Part shown: one piece after another, positions 15,118 through 24,909 of the stretch | Layout of the letters: the number at the start of each line of letters is the position of its first letter | Position numbering within the stretch: position 1 is the stretch's first letter | Source: Oscillospiraceae bacterium | GTDB taxonomy: Bacteria; Bacillota; Clostridia; Oscillospirales; Oscillospiraceae | Direction of reading: 5' to 3' | Length of the DNA: 46,597 nucleotides | NCBI GenBank assembly: GCA_020025535.1 | Contig: JAHHRY010000010.1 | Coordinates: forward strand, 1 to 46,597 | The notes under the pieces: generated by a model | What the model was told of the DNA's origin: nothing | Database searches by the model: none | What the model saw: the letters and a program-made list of their open reading frames with translations, nothing else | Program-made: the position numbers and the translations under genes

Positions 15118-16185
15118 ATGATTACATTAGTTTTTTGCGGAGACCTGCGGTATTGTCCGTATATCAAAAGATACACGGAGAGACTGGATCAGAAAGCTGC
15201 GGAATATGAGGTCCTGTTTTGGAACAGAGCCGGGCTGGAATTGAATCTGCCCCGGAATTATTACTATTATAATTCGCCATCGGCAGAGAGTTTAAGTAAG
15301 TCCAGGAAGCTTTTTGATTTTCTCGGATTCAGAAAATGGATCAAGAATCATCTGAAAACACATCACAGTGACGGAATCATTCTGCTGTCGACACTTACAG
15401 CGGTGTTGCTGTATCCGGATCTGAAGAAATACCGTAACCGTTATGTTTTCGATATCAGAGATTATAGCTATGAGAATATTGGATTTTTTCGGCTTATTGA
15501 AGAAAAAATCATTAAGAACAGTTATTTTACGGCGATTTCCTCCAAAGGCTTCCAGGCCTTTTTGCCTGAGTATGCGTATGTGATTGCTCACAACTTCAAC
15601 AGAAACGAAATGATCACGGAGCCTTCCATGAAGGAACGGGATCTTCCCATACGGCTTGTCTGGAATGGAACCGTCAGATTTTTCGACTTCCAGAAGAAAT
15701 ACATAGATGCCCTGAAAAATGACTCCAGATTTGTAATGGTATACCATGGCGCAGGTACGGATCTGCAAAGGTATCGGGATTACTGCCAGGAAAACGGCGT
15801 TGAAAATGTTGTGTTTACCGGACCTTACGACAATAAGGACAAGCAAAAACTGTTGGCAGATGCGGATATGCTGAATAACTGCTACGGCGGCAGCAGCGGT
15901 GACGAACTTCGATACGCGGTTTCCAACCGATATTACGATGGGCTGATCTATCATATCCCGCAGCTGGTGGAGCCGGACGGTTATAAAGCATCAATTACCG
16001 GGGAGTCTCAGGTGGGTATTGCACTGGAGGCAACAGAATCCCTGGCAGATGAACTGTATGCATACTACATGAATATAGACAAAGAAAAATTTGACACCTC
16101 CTGCAGTCTGGCACTGGACAGAATCCTGCAGGAAGATGATATGTATATTCAGAAGATAGATGAATTTATAGAAAAAGTGAGTTAA
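15118..16185 (+). CDS. Glycosyltransferase-like protein (GT-B fold likely)
   Basis: The 355-residue soluble protein starts with a beta-strand ITLVFCGD and has a C-terminal segment with VFTGPYDNKDKQKLLADADM, the usual position-scan pattern of GT4-like enzymes. It then has LRYAVSNRYYDGLIYHIPQLV in the place of the E-x7-E motif. It most likely adds a sugar to the repeat unit, but donor and acceptor cannot be read. It starts 42 bases after alr; the best upstream signal is a weak AATGGAACGGG. Confidence 0.75.
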   Translation: MITLVFCGDLRYCPYIKRYTERLDQKAAEYEVLFWNRAGLELNLPRNYYYYNSPSAESLSKSRKLFDFLGFRKWIKNHLKTHHSDGIILLSTLTAVLLYPDLKKYRNRYVFDIRDYSYENIGFFRLIEEKIIKNSYFTAISSKGFQAFLPEYAYVIAHNFNRNEMITEPSMKERDLPIRLVWNGTVRFFDFQKKYIDALKNDSRFVMVYHGAGTDLQRYRDYCQENGVENVVFTGPYDNKDKQKLLADADMLNNCYGGSSGDELRYAVSNRYYDGLIYHIPQLVEPDGYKASITGESQVGIALEATESLADELYAYYMNIDKEKFDTSCSLALDRILQEDDMYIQKIDEFIEKVS

Positions 16186-16189
16186 TCAA

Positions 16190-17356
16190 ATGGAGAAGCA
16201 TAACAAGATCCGAAAAGCGTTATTTGTCGGTATGTATCCCAACAATGTGAATAAATACAGGAATGTTTTTTTTCAGAACCTGATTTTTGAGATTGCGGAT
16301 TCCGGTGTGGACTGTACGGTGATTTCTCCTGTTCCTGTTACGAAATACAGAAACAGAATAAAGGAGATTCCCAGACATCAGGAACATACAACGCCCAAGG
16401 GGAATAAGGTGTCCGTGTATTATCCTAGATATATTTCCGCATCTTCCAAGCAGATCGGCAAGTTCAATACAGAGAAAATTTCCGAGGCGCTTTTTGAAAA
16501 AAGCGCATTGAAAACGGCATTGTCTCTGGATGGACAATTTGATTTTGTATACGGACATTTTGTCCTTTACGGCGGACTGGCTGCCATTAAGATTGGCCGT
16601 GCACTCCATATTCCATCTTTCTTTGCGTTTGGAGAATGTGATTTTTATACCGAAGTCGGCAACACTTACGGCCTTCCGAAGCCAGATGAAATTGCGGGAC
16701 TCACCGGAATCATCTCCGTTTCTCAGAAGAATACAAAACAGCTGCTTGATCTTGGCTTTGCTGAGGGAGTTCCCGTTATTACGGCACCGAACGCTACCAA
16801 TCTTTCCTTGTTCCACAAGCTCGACAAGTCGGAATGCAGAAAAACTTTGGGCATTCCACAGGATAAATTCGTGGTTGGATTTGTGGGTGGTTTTATCGAA
16901 AGAAAGGGAGATAAACGCCTTATGGCGGCTGTAGAACGGCTTGACAATGTGTATGCTGCATTTGCCGGCAGGGGAGACAATCCTCCCAGCGGAGAAAAGG
17001 TTTTGTTCTGCCGCCCTATGGAACATGAAGAAGTTCCTATCCTGCTGAACGCAGCAGATGTGTTTGTACTGCCTACGCTGGCGGAAGGCTCTTGTAATGC
17101 CATTGTGGAAGCGATGGCCTGCGGTTGCCCGATTATCTCGTCGGATTTGCCGTTTAACGATGACGCGTTAACGGATGAAAACGCAATCCGGATAAACCCT
17201 AACTCAGTTGATGAAATCGAAGCTGCAATCGCCAGAGTTTACAAAGATGAAGCGTACAGAGAGACGCTTGCAAAGCGTTCTCTGGAAACGGCGAAACATT
17301 TTGGCATTACTGAGCGGGCTGAAAAGATTCTGGATTTTATCGAAAGCTTGATCTAG
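16190..17356 (+). CDS. Family 4 glycosyltransferase
   Basis: The 388-residue GT-B enzyme has an N-terminal acceptor domain (FVGMYPNNVNKYRNVFFQ) and a C-terminal nucleotide-sugar domain with VVGFVGGFIERKGDKRLM, ADVFVLPTLAEG and the E-x7-E motif EGSCNAIVEAMACGCPII. It should use a retaining mechanism. The gene starts four bases after the previous stop without a clear ribosome site, so it probably depends on translational coupling. Confidence 0.93.
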   Translation: MEKHNKIRKALFVGMYPNNVNKYRNVFFQNLIFEIADSGVDCTVISPVPVTKYRNRIKEIPRHQEHTTPKGNKVSVYYPRYISASSKQIGKFNTEKISEALFEKSALKTALSLDGQFDFVYGHFVLYGGLAAIKIGRALHIPSFFAFGECDFYTEVGNTYGLPKPDEIAGLTGIISVSQKNTKQLLDLGFAEGVPVITAPNATNLSLFHKLDKSECRKTLGIPQDKFVVGFVGGFIERKGDKRLMAAVERLDNVYAAFAGRGDNPPSGEKVLFCRPMEHEEVPILLNAADVFVLPTLAEGSCNAIVEAMACGCPIISSDLPFNDDALTDENAIRINPNSVDEIEAAIARVYKDEAYRETLAKRSLETAKHFGITERAEKILDFIESLI

Positions 17357-17456
17357 TACCTGTGCTGGTTGATTTAAAAGATACAGTGCATGGATGGCGT
17401 CAGACAGGAATCCCAGAATCAGACAGTCGTATCAGAAACGGGGACATTATATATTT

Positions 17457-18710
17457 ATGGAAAATCTTTCTGTAATTAGAATAAAAAAATTATCACAGGG
17501 TGCTCTTATCGACAGACTGCTTTTTGGGCTGATATCTGTTTTTGTAGTCTATACAGTGTGGTATCAGTATGCGTTTGAGGTCATTCCAGGATTTTTGCCT
17601 ATTTGCGGCATCGCTCTGGTGGGGTTAAGCGCTGCTGAGTTGCTGTCCCAAAGAAAATATGCACTTTCATCTGTAATTTTCATATTTGTCTTTTTTGTAT
17701 TTGCGGGAATCACTGGCTGGGTTTTTGCCAAATATCCTGCTTCGTTTAACAGAATGCTGGTTTTAATACTGGAATATATGCTGCCCATGTGTGCAATCAT
17801 TCTGTATGTTGGAAGCGAAGAAAAAAGATTTAACAATATTCTTTCCTTGTTCTTCATTACAACGCTGCTGCTGTCGGCAACCGTTATTTTTCATGGAACG
17901 CTGACTTCCTCGACTGCGATTACGGTGGGAGACTATAACACAAATACGCTTTCCTGCAATCTTATGGTAGGCTGTTTTGCAACGCTGCTGTGTATGTACG
18001 GTCAGAAGAAAAAATCAGCAAAGGTTTTCTTTTACCTTGCGGTTCTTTTGGAACTGGCGGCACAGCTTCTTGTGGCTTCCAGAAGAGGAACAATCGTACA
18101 TATTCTGATGCTTCTGCTGTATGTGTACTCCGTCAACAAGATAAAGCTGAGCAAAAACAAGTTGCTGAAGGGCCTGATCGCATTCGGCGGAATTTTTGCA
18201 GCTGCATATGTGGCGATTATCCTGTGTGGTGACCGGATGAAAGACTGGGTCATCATACAAAGATTTATGGGAAATCTGGGTGCAACCAGCGGTGACGCGT
18301 CCAGAAAGTATTATCAAGCGGTTGCACAGGATTTGTTTAAGGGCAGTCCGCTCATTGGCGTCGGTTTGGGAGGCGTTGATGGCGCAATCGGTGTTTACAG
18401 CCACTCCATGTACTATGAGACACTTGCCTGTACCGGCACAATCGGACTTATTATTCTCGTGGCAGGATTTGGCTGGTATCTTTTTAAGTTCCATAAAAAC
18501 TGTCAGGCAGTTTCGATGCTGGATACGGCTACGCGCTTCAGAAATCTCTACGGCTTTTGGTTTGTTATCTGTGTTCTCGTGGCGGGAATTGCGGTCGTTT
18601 TCCTTTATGATGTCTTCTTCTATTACATTCTGGCCCTGCTGGCTGCACTGACAAATGTTACAAAGAAGAAAAGACTGGAACTAAGGCAAAAAGAAAGAGA
18701 GTGCGTATAA
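17457..18710 (+). CDS. Wzy-like O-antigen/capsule polymerase
   Basis: The 417-residue integral membrane protein has about ten hydrophobic segments and a larger extracytoplasmic loop before GVGLGGVDGAIGVYSHSMYYETLACTG (described in parts: GVGLGG, then HSMYYETL). This matches O-antigen ligase/polymerase proteins that join lipid-linked repeat units outside the membrane. ATG 17457 is preferred because GGGGA lies upstream and the hydrophobic part starts soon after; an in-frame ATG at 17394 has no ribosome site. It is followed directly by the flippase gene. Confidence 0.85.
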   Translation: MENLSVIRIKKLSQGALIDRLLFGLISVFVVYTVWYQYAFEVIPGFLPICGIALVGLSAAELLSQRKYALSSVIFIFVFFVFAGITGWVFAKYPASFNRMLVLILEYMLPMCAIILYVGSEEKRFNNILSLFFITTLLLSATVIFHGTLTSSTAITVGDYNTNTLSCNLMVGCFATLLCMYGQKKKSAKVFFYLAVLLELAAQLLVASRRGTIVHILMLLLYVYSVNKIKLSKNKLLKGLIAFGGIFAAAYVAIILCGDRMKDWVIIQRFMGNLGATSGDASRKYYQAVAQDLFKGSPLIGVGLGGVDGAIGVYSHSMYYETLACTGTIGLIILVAGFGWYLFKFHKNCQAVSMLDTATRFRNLYGFWFVICVLVAGIAVVFLYDVFFYYILALLAALTNVTKKKRLELRQKERECV

Positions 18711-18712
18711 GA

Positions 18713-20188
18713 ATGGAAGACAGTATCACTAAACGAACATTTGCAGCAGCAAAATGGTCTACAATAAGCGAAATAGCGGCAAAGTGCATTACGCCCATCA
18801 CAAGCATGATCCTGGCCAGAATCCTGGCTCCGGAAGCGTTTGGTGTGCTTGCAACGGTCACAATGGTGATTTCTTTCTCTGAGATATTTGTGGAACAGGG
18901 ATTTCAGAAATACCTGATTCAGCATGTCTTTTTCACCGAGGATGAGGCAAACAGGTACATGAGTGTGGCCTTTTGGGCGAACCTTGCGATTTCTCTGGGT
19001 ATTTGGGGAATTATCAGTGCTTTTAATGCCCAGATTGCCGAACTGGTAGGAAATCCCGGAAAAGGTTTTTTAATTGTCATTACCGGTGTGACAATCCCAC
19101 TGTATGGTATTATTGGTATTCAAAGCTGCAATCTGAAAAAGCAGCTCAATTTCAAAAAGCTGTTTTACGTCAGAATTGCCTCATCTCTTGTGCCGCTCTT
19201 TATCACGGTACCGCTGGCATTCCTTGGATGCGATTACTGGTCTTTGATTATCGGAAATATCGCAGGAATTGTGGTGCAGTCATTAACGCTGACTGCAGTA
19301 AAGGCTTTCAAGCCCAGACTGTACTTCTCCTGGAAATGCCTGAAGGAAATGCTCAGCTATGGCATCTGGACCATCCTGAACGGACTGGCTACCTGGCTGA
19401 CGTCCTGGATTGACGCATTTCTTATCGGCAGGTTTATGTCTGACTATTACCTTGGGCTGTACAAGAATACCACCGGCATGATGACTTCGATTTTTGGCAT
19501 CGTAACTGCATCGATTGTCCCGGTCCTTTTTTCCTCTCTGTCCAAACTGCAGGACGATGAAGCAGGATTCCGGAAGATGTACCTGAATGTCCAGAGCTTT
19601 TTGTGCTTATTCCTGCTGCCTACGGGAATGGGGTTATATTTCTATCGGAAGTTTGCTACGGGTATCCTTTTGGGAAGCCAGTGGAGCGAAGCGGCCGATA
19701 TCATCGGCATCACGGCAATTACAACTGTCCTGCGGCTGATTTATGTGGGATTAAACGGAGATGTTCTTCGGGCCAAGGGCGAGTTTAAGGTTCCCCTGAT
19801 TCTTCAGATGCTGGATTTGGTAATTACAATCCCCCTGTGCTATTGTTCCTTAAAGGTGGGTTTTTGGCAGTTTGTATATGTGCGTTCGCTGGCAAGACTG
19901 ATTTTGATTGTGCCTGAACTGCATTATATGCATAAAATATGCAAAATTTCTCCGAAGGATCAGTGGATGACTTCCCGGCATATGTATGCGGCAACGGTTG
20001 TCATGTCGATTGCGGCATGGCTGCTGACCCGGCACAGCCATGGCTTCTTCGCTTCCGTCGGAGGAATTTTGGTATGCATGGCCGTGTACGGAGCAATCCT
20101 GCTTGCATTCCCGGAAGAGAGAAAGATGGCACTGGATATGCTGCATAAAACGAAAGGCAAAAGCAAGCATTCATTCAAGAAAGGGTAG
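18713..20188 (+). CDS. Wzx-like polysaccharide flippase (MOP superfamily)
   Basis: The 491-residue protein has about 12-14 membrane helices spread over its length and the typical start KRTFAAAKWSTISEIAAKC with ILARILAPEAFGVLAT. This is the pattern of oligosaccharide flippases that move undecaprenyl-diphosphate-linked repeat units across the membrane. ATG 18713 lies two bases after the polymerase stop; a GTG at 18701 inside the polymerase gene is an alternative. Wzy and Wzx side by side show a Wzx/Wzy-dependent pathway. Confidence 0.93.
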   Translation: MEDSITKRTFAAAKWSTISEIAAKCITPITSMILARILAPEAFGVLATVTMVISFSEIFVEQGFQKYLIQHVFFTEDEANRYMSVAFWANLAISLGIWGIISAFNAQIAELVGNPGKGFLIVITGVTIPLYGIIGIQSCNLKKQLNFKKLFYVRIASSLVPLFITVPLAFLGCDYWSLIIGNIAGIVVQSLTLTAVKAFKPRLYFSWKCLKEMLSYGIWTILNGLATWLTSWIDAFLIGRFMSDYYLGLYKNTTGMMTSIFGIVTASIVPVLFSSLSKLQDDEAGFRKMYLNVQSFLCLFLLPTGMGLYFYRKFATGILLGSQWSEAADIIGITAITTVLRLIYVGLNGDVLRAKGEFKVPLILQMLDLVITIPLCYCSLKVGFWQFVYVRSLARLILIVPELHYMHKICKISPKDQWMTSRHMYAATVVMSIAAWLLTRHSHGFFASVGGILVCMAVYGAILLAFPEERKMALDMLHKTKGKSKHSFKKG

Positions 20189-20191
20189 TAT

Positions 20192-20731
20192 TTGAAAATG
20201 GCGAAATTCTCTAAGATTGCTGGATGTGTCTTGTATTATGGAATCGGCCGATGGCTGCCCAGACCGGATTGCAGAATCAGGGCACTTGGTTATATTGCCA
20301 AGCGCTTCCGCGGCTTTTGCGGAAAACTGATGCTGGAACGCTGTGGGAAAAATGTAAACATCTGTGACCATGCGAGCTTTTCCACGAGAGTCAAACTGGG
20401 AAACAACTCCGGAATTGGCAGACGCGCAAATATTTCAGGTGCGTGCACAATCGGAGACAATGTGATTATGGGGCCCGAAGTTTGCATATTTACCATGAAT
20501 CATAGGACCGACCGTGTGGATATTCCCATTAAGTATCAGGGAAATACGGAAGAAAGAGAAGTCTTTATAGGCGATGACTGCTGGATTGGCTGCCGTGCAA
20601 TGCTCCTACCGGGTGTTAAGCTGGGCAGGGGAGTTGTAGTCGGTGCCGGTGCGGTCGTATCCAAGGATGTGCCTGACTACTCCGTAGTCGTGGGCAATCC
20701 AGCTCGGGTTGTAAAAACAAGAGGACAATAA
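20192..20731 (+). CDS. Left-handed beta-helix O-acetyltransferase
   Basis: The 179-residue acetyltransferase is of the maltose acetyltransferase/WcaF type. Hexapeptide repeats run from about residue 70 to the end (VKLGNNSGIGRRANISGAC, then VFIGDDCWIG). The acceptor-site histidine is in TMNHRTDR, and the C-terminus has VVGNPARVVK. It probably adds acetyl groups to a polymer sugar. The start could be TTG 20192, six bases from AAGGG, or ATG 20198, which has poorer spacing; I keep the TTG. Confidence 0.88.
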   Translation: MKMAKFSKIAGCVLYYGIGRWLPRPDCRIRALGYIAKRFRGFCGKLMLERCGKNVNICDHASFSTRVKLGNNSGIGRRANISGACTIGDNVIMGPEVCIFTMNHRTDRVDIPIKYQGNTEEREVFIGDDCWIGCRAMLLPGVKLGRGVVVGAGAVVSKDVPDYSVVVGNPARVVKTRGQ

Positions 20732-20766
20732 ATTGACCAAGGAACACTAGAAAGAAGGTTTAAGAC

Positions 20767-21924
20767 ATGAAAGTTGGACTTTGCCTGGCTTACAAAGGCG
20801 TCAACTACGGTATGCTGCTTCAGGCCTACGCTACCCAGCGGGTGATTGAGGGGCTGGGATATGAAACGGAAATTATAGACTATAAAAGAAATGGCTATAA
20901 GCATATAAGAATGACCCCCTGGCTTCCTGTATACGTTGCCTCTGAGTTCATTAAGCGTCAGAAGAAGAATAAGGAAAAACCGGTGCTGGATGAACTTCAT
21001 AAGCAAAACATTGCGGACAGAAAGGCAGTTTCCAACGAATTCATTGAAAAGAGATTATTGCACAGGGTCAAATGCGACGGCATTCTGGAGCTGGAAAAGC
21101 ACGCTGCTTCCCATTACAACGGAGTTCTGGTAGGCAGTGATCAGATCTGGCCGCCCGATGCCGCGTTTGGAAATTTTACCACCCTTCGCTTTGCTCCGGA
21201 TGATATGAATAAAATATCTTACGCCACCAGTCTTGGTGTTTCCAAGTATCCCTACTACTGCAAAAGCAGCGCAGCGAATTTCCTGAAGCGGATCAATCAT
21301 ATCAGCGTTCGGGAAGAACAGGGCAGACAGATTATTGCCGGAATCTGCGATGTTCCCGTTCAGGTGGTACTGGATCCTACTTACCTGCTTACTTATGAAC
21401 AGTGGCTGGAGCTGATCCCGTACGAGAAAATCGTGCCTGAAAAATATGTATTGTGCTATTTCTTGGGAAATACGAAGGAACATAAAAAGCTGGCAAGGGA
21501 ATTTGCCGATAAGCACGGGCTTAAACTTGTAACAATTTTAAGCACGGAAAGCGTTTCTGACATCGATGTCAGTTATGCGGATCAGGTTATTACCGGTTAC
21601 GGACCGGATAAGTTCATCAATCTGGTCAGAAATGCGGAATTTGTTATGACCGACTCGTTCCACGGTGTTGCATTTTCTGTTATCAATCATACACAGTTTT
21701 ATGTGTTTTACAGGACGCTGGTGGGAAGTAAAAACTCCAGAAATTCCAGAATCGATAATATTCTGGACACTTGGGGACTGCAGAACCGCCTGATACTGAA
21801 TGATGCAGCAGTGGAGGATTTTACCTCTGAGCCGATTGATTACACTGCGGTCAACCAAAAAATTGAACAAAAGAGAAAAATGTCCATGGATTTCCTGACG
21901 AATGCCTTGAAGGATTGCAGATAA
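20767..21924 (+). CDS. Polysaccharide pyruvyl transferase family protein
   Basis: The 385-residue protein has the family pattern: an N-terminal GVNYGMLLQAYATQRVI segment, VGSDQIWPP, VVLDPTYLL, and the hallmark TDSFHGVAFSV near residue 300. The family transfers pyruvate from phosphoenolpyruvate to a sugar as a ketal, giving negative charge to the polymer. It is followed two bases later by the iron-sulfur protein gene, a pairing often seen in surface polysaccharide loci. Confidence 0.92.
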   Translation: MKVGLCLAYKGVNYGMLLQAYATQRVIEGLGYETEIIDYKRNGYKHIRMTPWLPVYVASEFIKRQKKNKEKPVLDELHKQNIADRKAVSNEFIEKRLLHRVKCDGILELEKHAASHYNGVLVGSDQIWPPDAAFGNFTTLRFAPDDMNKISYATSLGVSKYPYYCKSSAANFLKRINHISVREEQGRQIIAGICDVPVQVVLDPTYLLTYEQWLELIPYEKIVPEKYVLCYFLGNTKEHKKLAREFADKHGLKLVTILSTESVSDIDVSYADQVITGYGPDKFINLVRNAEFVMTDSFHGVAFSVINHTQFYVFYRTLVGSKNSRNSRIDNILDTWGLQNRLILNDAAVEDFTSEPIDYTAVNQKIEQKRKMSMDFLTNALKDCR

Positions 21925-21926
21925 AC

Positions 21927-23117
21927 ATGATAAGTCAACTATTTGAAACAAAAGATAAATGCTGCGGCTGCGGTCTCTGCGCTAATATGTGCCCCACAGG
22001 TACCATTGTCATGGAGCCGGATGAGCAGGGCTTTCTGTATCCTTCCATAAAAGAGGAAGCCATGTGCATCAGCTGCGGGAAATGTATCAATGTCTGTCCA
22101 ATCAAAAATGTCCAAAAGCAAACCTCCCAATTTACGGATTACTATGCCGGAAGTTTTGCGGAGAACGAAGAAACAATTTCCTGCGCTTCCGGCGGTGCCG
22201 CAACGGCAATTTCCAGTGGGTTCCTGCGTGCCGGCGGCGTGGTTTACGGCGCTGCCTATTCGGATGACTGGAAAGACATCCTTTACCTTCGGGCGGACAA
22301 ACCGCAGGATCTGGAAAGACTGAAAGGTTCCAAATATGCACAGGCAGACAAGGGAATGACCTATCAATCCATTCAGAAGGATTTGAAACAGGGAATCGAT
22401 GTGCTGTTCATTGGACTGCCGTGCGATGTGGCAGCCGTGAAAGGCGTATTTGAGAAATATCCCAACCTGTATACGGCGGAGCTGATTTGCCATGGCCCAA
22501 CTTCTGCAAAAGTCCATCAGCAGTACTGCGATGATATTGAGAAAACCATGGGTGGAACATTGGACTTTTTTTCGTGCAGATACAAAAACAGGGGACAGTG
22601 GAAGCCGTTCTATATTTTCGCCCGGACGAAGAACGGGAAAAAGCATCTGGTGAAGTTCCACAGCAGCTCCTACGGCGCGGCGTTTCGCTATTTGAAAAGA
22701 CCTTCCTGCTATGCGTGTCCCATCAAGGGAAATGCGCTGCGGGGAGACTTGATGCTTGGCGATTATCACTATGTGGAAGAGGGCATGAAGGGATATAACC
22801 CCCACGGAGTTTCTTCCATTCTGGTGCACAACCAGCAGGGAGAAAAGCTGCTTTCTCTGTTGGGCAGTGAGTTTCATCTTACGCCCATCCAGCAGCGTGG
22901 AGCCGAGGCCAACAGAGCGATTTTTCATCCGATTTCAGCCCCGGAAAATGCGGATGCGTTTGTGCAGACATTTATCAAAGAGGGACTTGCCAAAGCGGGC
23001 AGACTGCCAATGGTTCGTGCCTCCAATATGAAACGGTTCGTAAAAGAAAAGGTCATGAAGTGCGGCGTAAAGGTCAAGAGACTGCTGCTTCCTTCCTCCA
23101 GACCTTCGGATTTATAA
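21927..23117 (+). CDS. F420 hydrogenase/dehydrogenase beta-subunit-like iron-sulfur protein
   Basis: The 396-residue protein has two N-terminal 4Fe-4S motifs (CCGCGLCANMCP and CISCGKCINVCP), then the beta-subunit fold with SCASGGAATAISSG, DVLFIGLPCDVAAV and a further cysteine cluster in CYACPIKG. It likely carries out a flavin- and iron-sulfur-dependent redox step. In polysaccharide loci it is commonly placed beside pyruvyl transferase genes, but its exact reaction is not established to my knowledge. ATG 21927 has AAGGA 12 bases upstream; a TTG at 21915 is less likely. Confidence 0.88.
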   Translation: MISQLFETKDKCCGCGLCANMCPTGTIVMEPDEQGFLYPSIKEEAMCISCGKCINVCPIKNVQKQTSQFTDYYAGSFAENEETISCASGGAATAISSGFLRAGGVVYGAAYSDDWKDILYLRADKPQDLERLKGSKYAQADKGMTYQSIQKDLKQGIDVLFIGLPCDVAAVKGVFEKYPNLYTAELICHGPTSAKVHQQYCDDIEKTMGGTLDFFSCRYKNRGQWKPFYIFARTKNGKKHLVKFHSSSYGAAFRYLKRPSCYACPIKGNALRGDLMLGDYHYVEEGMKGYNPHGVSSILVHNQQGEKLLSLLGSEFHLTPIQQRGAEANRAIFHPISAPENADAFVQTFIKEGLAKAGRLPMVRASNMKRFVKEKVMKCGVKVKRLLLPSSRPSDL

Positions 23118-23180
23118 AAACAATTCTCTGTTATTGCGCTTACGGGTGTGAATGACAGACTCTGTCCATCGGAGAAGAAA

Positions 23181-23741
23181 ATGATTACTTGTAAAAAAGA
23201 CTATATTGAATATTTGAAAGCGGATAAAAAGGCACTGGGACGGAACACACGTTCACCCAAAATGAACGACTTGATTTGGAAGTACGAGATCCTTCTTCGA
23301 AAATGCGAATATTACACTAATGTACATAAAAAGTGGGGACGCATTCCGCTTCAGCTGTACAGGTATCGTCGTTTCAGACTGGGAATAAAGTGTGGCTTTA
23401 CCATTCCGCTGAATACGTGCGGAAAAGGACTTTGTCTGGCGCATATCGGCCCTGTCATCATTTCCAACTATGCAAAACTGGGTGATTATTGCCGGATTCA
23501 TGTTGGCGTTAACATCGGTGCGGATGCCAGACACGGCAAAGAAGCGCCGCAGATCGGCAACAGAGTTTACATTGCTCCCGGGGCTAAAATGTACGGTGCC
23601 ATTACCATTGCTGACAACATTGCGGTGGGGGCAAACGCCGTTGTCAACAAGAGTTTTACAGAACCGGGCGTTTCTATTGGCGGAATTCCTGCAAAAGTTA
23701 TCAGTAACAGCGGTTCGGAAGACATTATCCGGATTTGTTAG
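23181..23741 (+). CDS. Serine acetyltransferase-like hexapeptide acyltransferase
   Basis: The 186-residue protein has a helical N-terminal part and a C-terminal left-handed beta-helix: GKGLCLAHIGPVIISNYAKL, then RIHVGVNIGAD, IGNRVYIAPGAKMYG and GGIPAKVIS. It resembles serine acetyltransferases, but such proteins in capsule loci usually acetylate sugars. The ATG at 23181 is chosen because GGAG lies seven bases upstream; GTG 23148 is an in-frame alternative without a site. Confidence 0.88.
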   Translation: MITCKKDYIEYLKADKKALGRNTRSPKMNDLIWKYEILLRKCEYYTNVHKKWGRIPLQLYRYRRFRLGIKCGFTIPLNTCGKGLCLAHIGPVIISNYAKLGDYCRIHVGVNIGADARHGKEAPQIGNRVYIAPGAKMYGAITIADNIAVGANAVVNKSFTEPGVSIGGIPAKVISNSGSEDIIRIC

Positions 23742-23782
23742 AAATGCAGAAGACAAGCGCTTCGAGAGACAAGGAGATACGT

Positions 23783-24877
23783 ATGAAAAAAGTGATGCTG
23801 GTTTTTGGTACACGGCCGGAAGCCATAAAAATGTGCCCGCTGGTGAATGAATTAAAGAGAAGAAAGAATATCGAAACAGTCGTTTGCGTTACCGGTCAGC
23901 ATCGTCAGATGCTGGATCAGGTTCTCGAAACATTCCGGGTGGTTCCGGATTATGACCTTTCTATTATGAAGGATAAACAGACCCTGTTTGATATTACTTC
24001 CAATATCCTGAACGGAATTGGCGACGTTCTGGAGCAGGTGAAGCCCGATGTGGTTTTGGTTCACGGCGACACGTCCACTACGTTTGTTACCGCACTTGCC
24101 TGCTTTTATAAGCAGATTCCCGTGGGTCATGTGGAAGCCGGCCTTCGTACACATAATATCTACTCCCCGTACCCCGAGGAATTCAATCGGCAGGCCGTGT
24201 CCATTATCTCTGCTTACAACTTTGCTCCCACCATCCGTGCAAAAGAAAACCTTCTCCGTGAGGGCAAAGACGAAAGCAGAATTTGGGTTACCGGCAATAC
24301 CGTTATCGATGCGCTCAGAACCACTGTCAGAGATGACTATACCCACCCTGAACTGGAATGGGCAAAAGACAGCCGCCTCATCTTCATTACGGCACACCGC
24401 AGAGAGAATCTGGGAGAGCCTATGCATCATATGTTCAGAGCAATCCGGCGGGTCATGGAGGAGCATCCTGATGTGAAGGCACTTTATCCCATCCATATGA
24501 ATCCCGTGGTTCGCAAGGCTGCCGAGGAAGAACTGAGCGGACTGGATCGCATACATATCATTGATCCGGTGGAGGTCTTTGACTGTCACAACATCATGGC
24601 AAAATCCTACCTGATTTTGACGGACTCCGGCGGAATCCAGGAAGAGGCACCGTCTTTGGGAAAGCCGGTTCTGGTTATGCGGGATACCACCGAGCGGCCC
24701 GAAGGCATTGCAGCCGGTACGCTGAAGCTGGTTGGCACGGATGAAGAAGTGATTTACCAGAGCTTTACGGAGCTCCTGACTAATCAGGAAACCTATGATG
24801 CCATGTCCAGGGCCAATAACCCCTATGGAGATGGCAGAGCGTGCGAACGAATTGCGGATATTTTGGAAGCAAACTGA
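23783..24877 (+). CDS. wecB: UDP-N-acetylglucosamine 2-epimerase (non-hydrolysing)
   Basis: The 364-residue enzyme converts UDP-GlcNAc to UDP-ManNAc. Typical segments are FGTRPEAIKMCPLV at the start, VHGDTSTTF, VGHVEAGLRT (catalytic Glu), ITAHRRENLG and DSGGIQEEAPSLGKPV. AAGGAGA precedes ATG 23783. No UDP-ManNAc dehydrogenase is present in the window, so ManNAc itself is the likely product used by the glycosyltransferases. Confidence 0.96.
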   Translation: MKKVMLVFGTRPEAIKMCPLVNELKRRKNIETVVCVTGQHRQMLDQVLETFRVVPDYDLSIMKDKQTLFDITSNILNGIGDVLEQVKPDVVLVHGDTSTTFVTALACFYKQIPVGHVEAGLRTHNIYSPYPEEFNRQAVSIISAYNFAPTIRAKENLLREGKDESRIWVTGNTVIDALRTTVRDDYTHPELEWAKDSRLIFITAHRRENLGEPMHHMFRAIRRVMEEHPDVKALYPIHMNPVVRKAAEEELSGLDRIHIIDPVEVFDCHNIMAKSYLILTDSGGIQEEAPSLGKPVLVMRDTTERPEGIAAGTLKLVGTDEEVIYQSFTELLTNQETYDAMSRANNPYGDGRACERIADILEAN

Positions 24878-24909
24878 ATTACAAAGCTAAACTGGAGAGG
24901 AAGGATATC

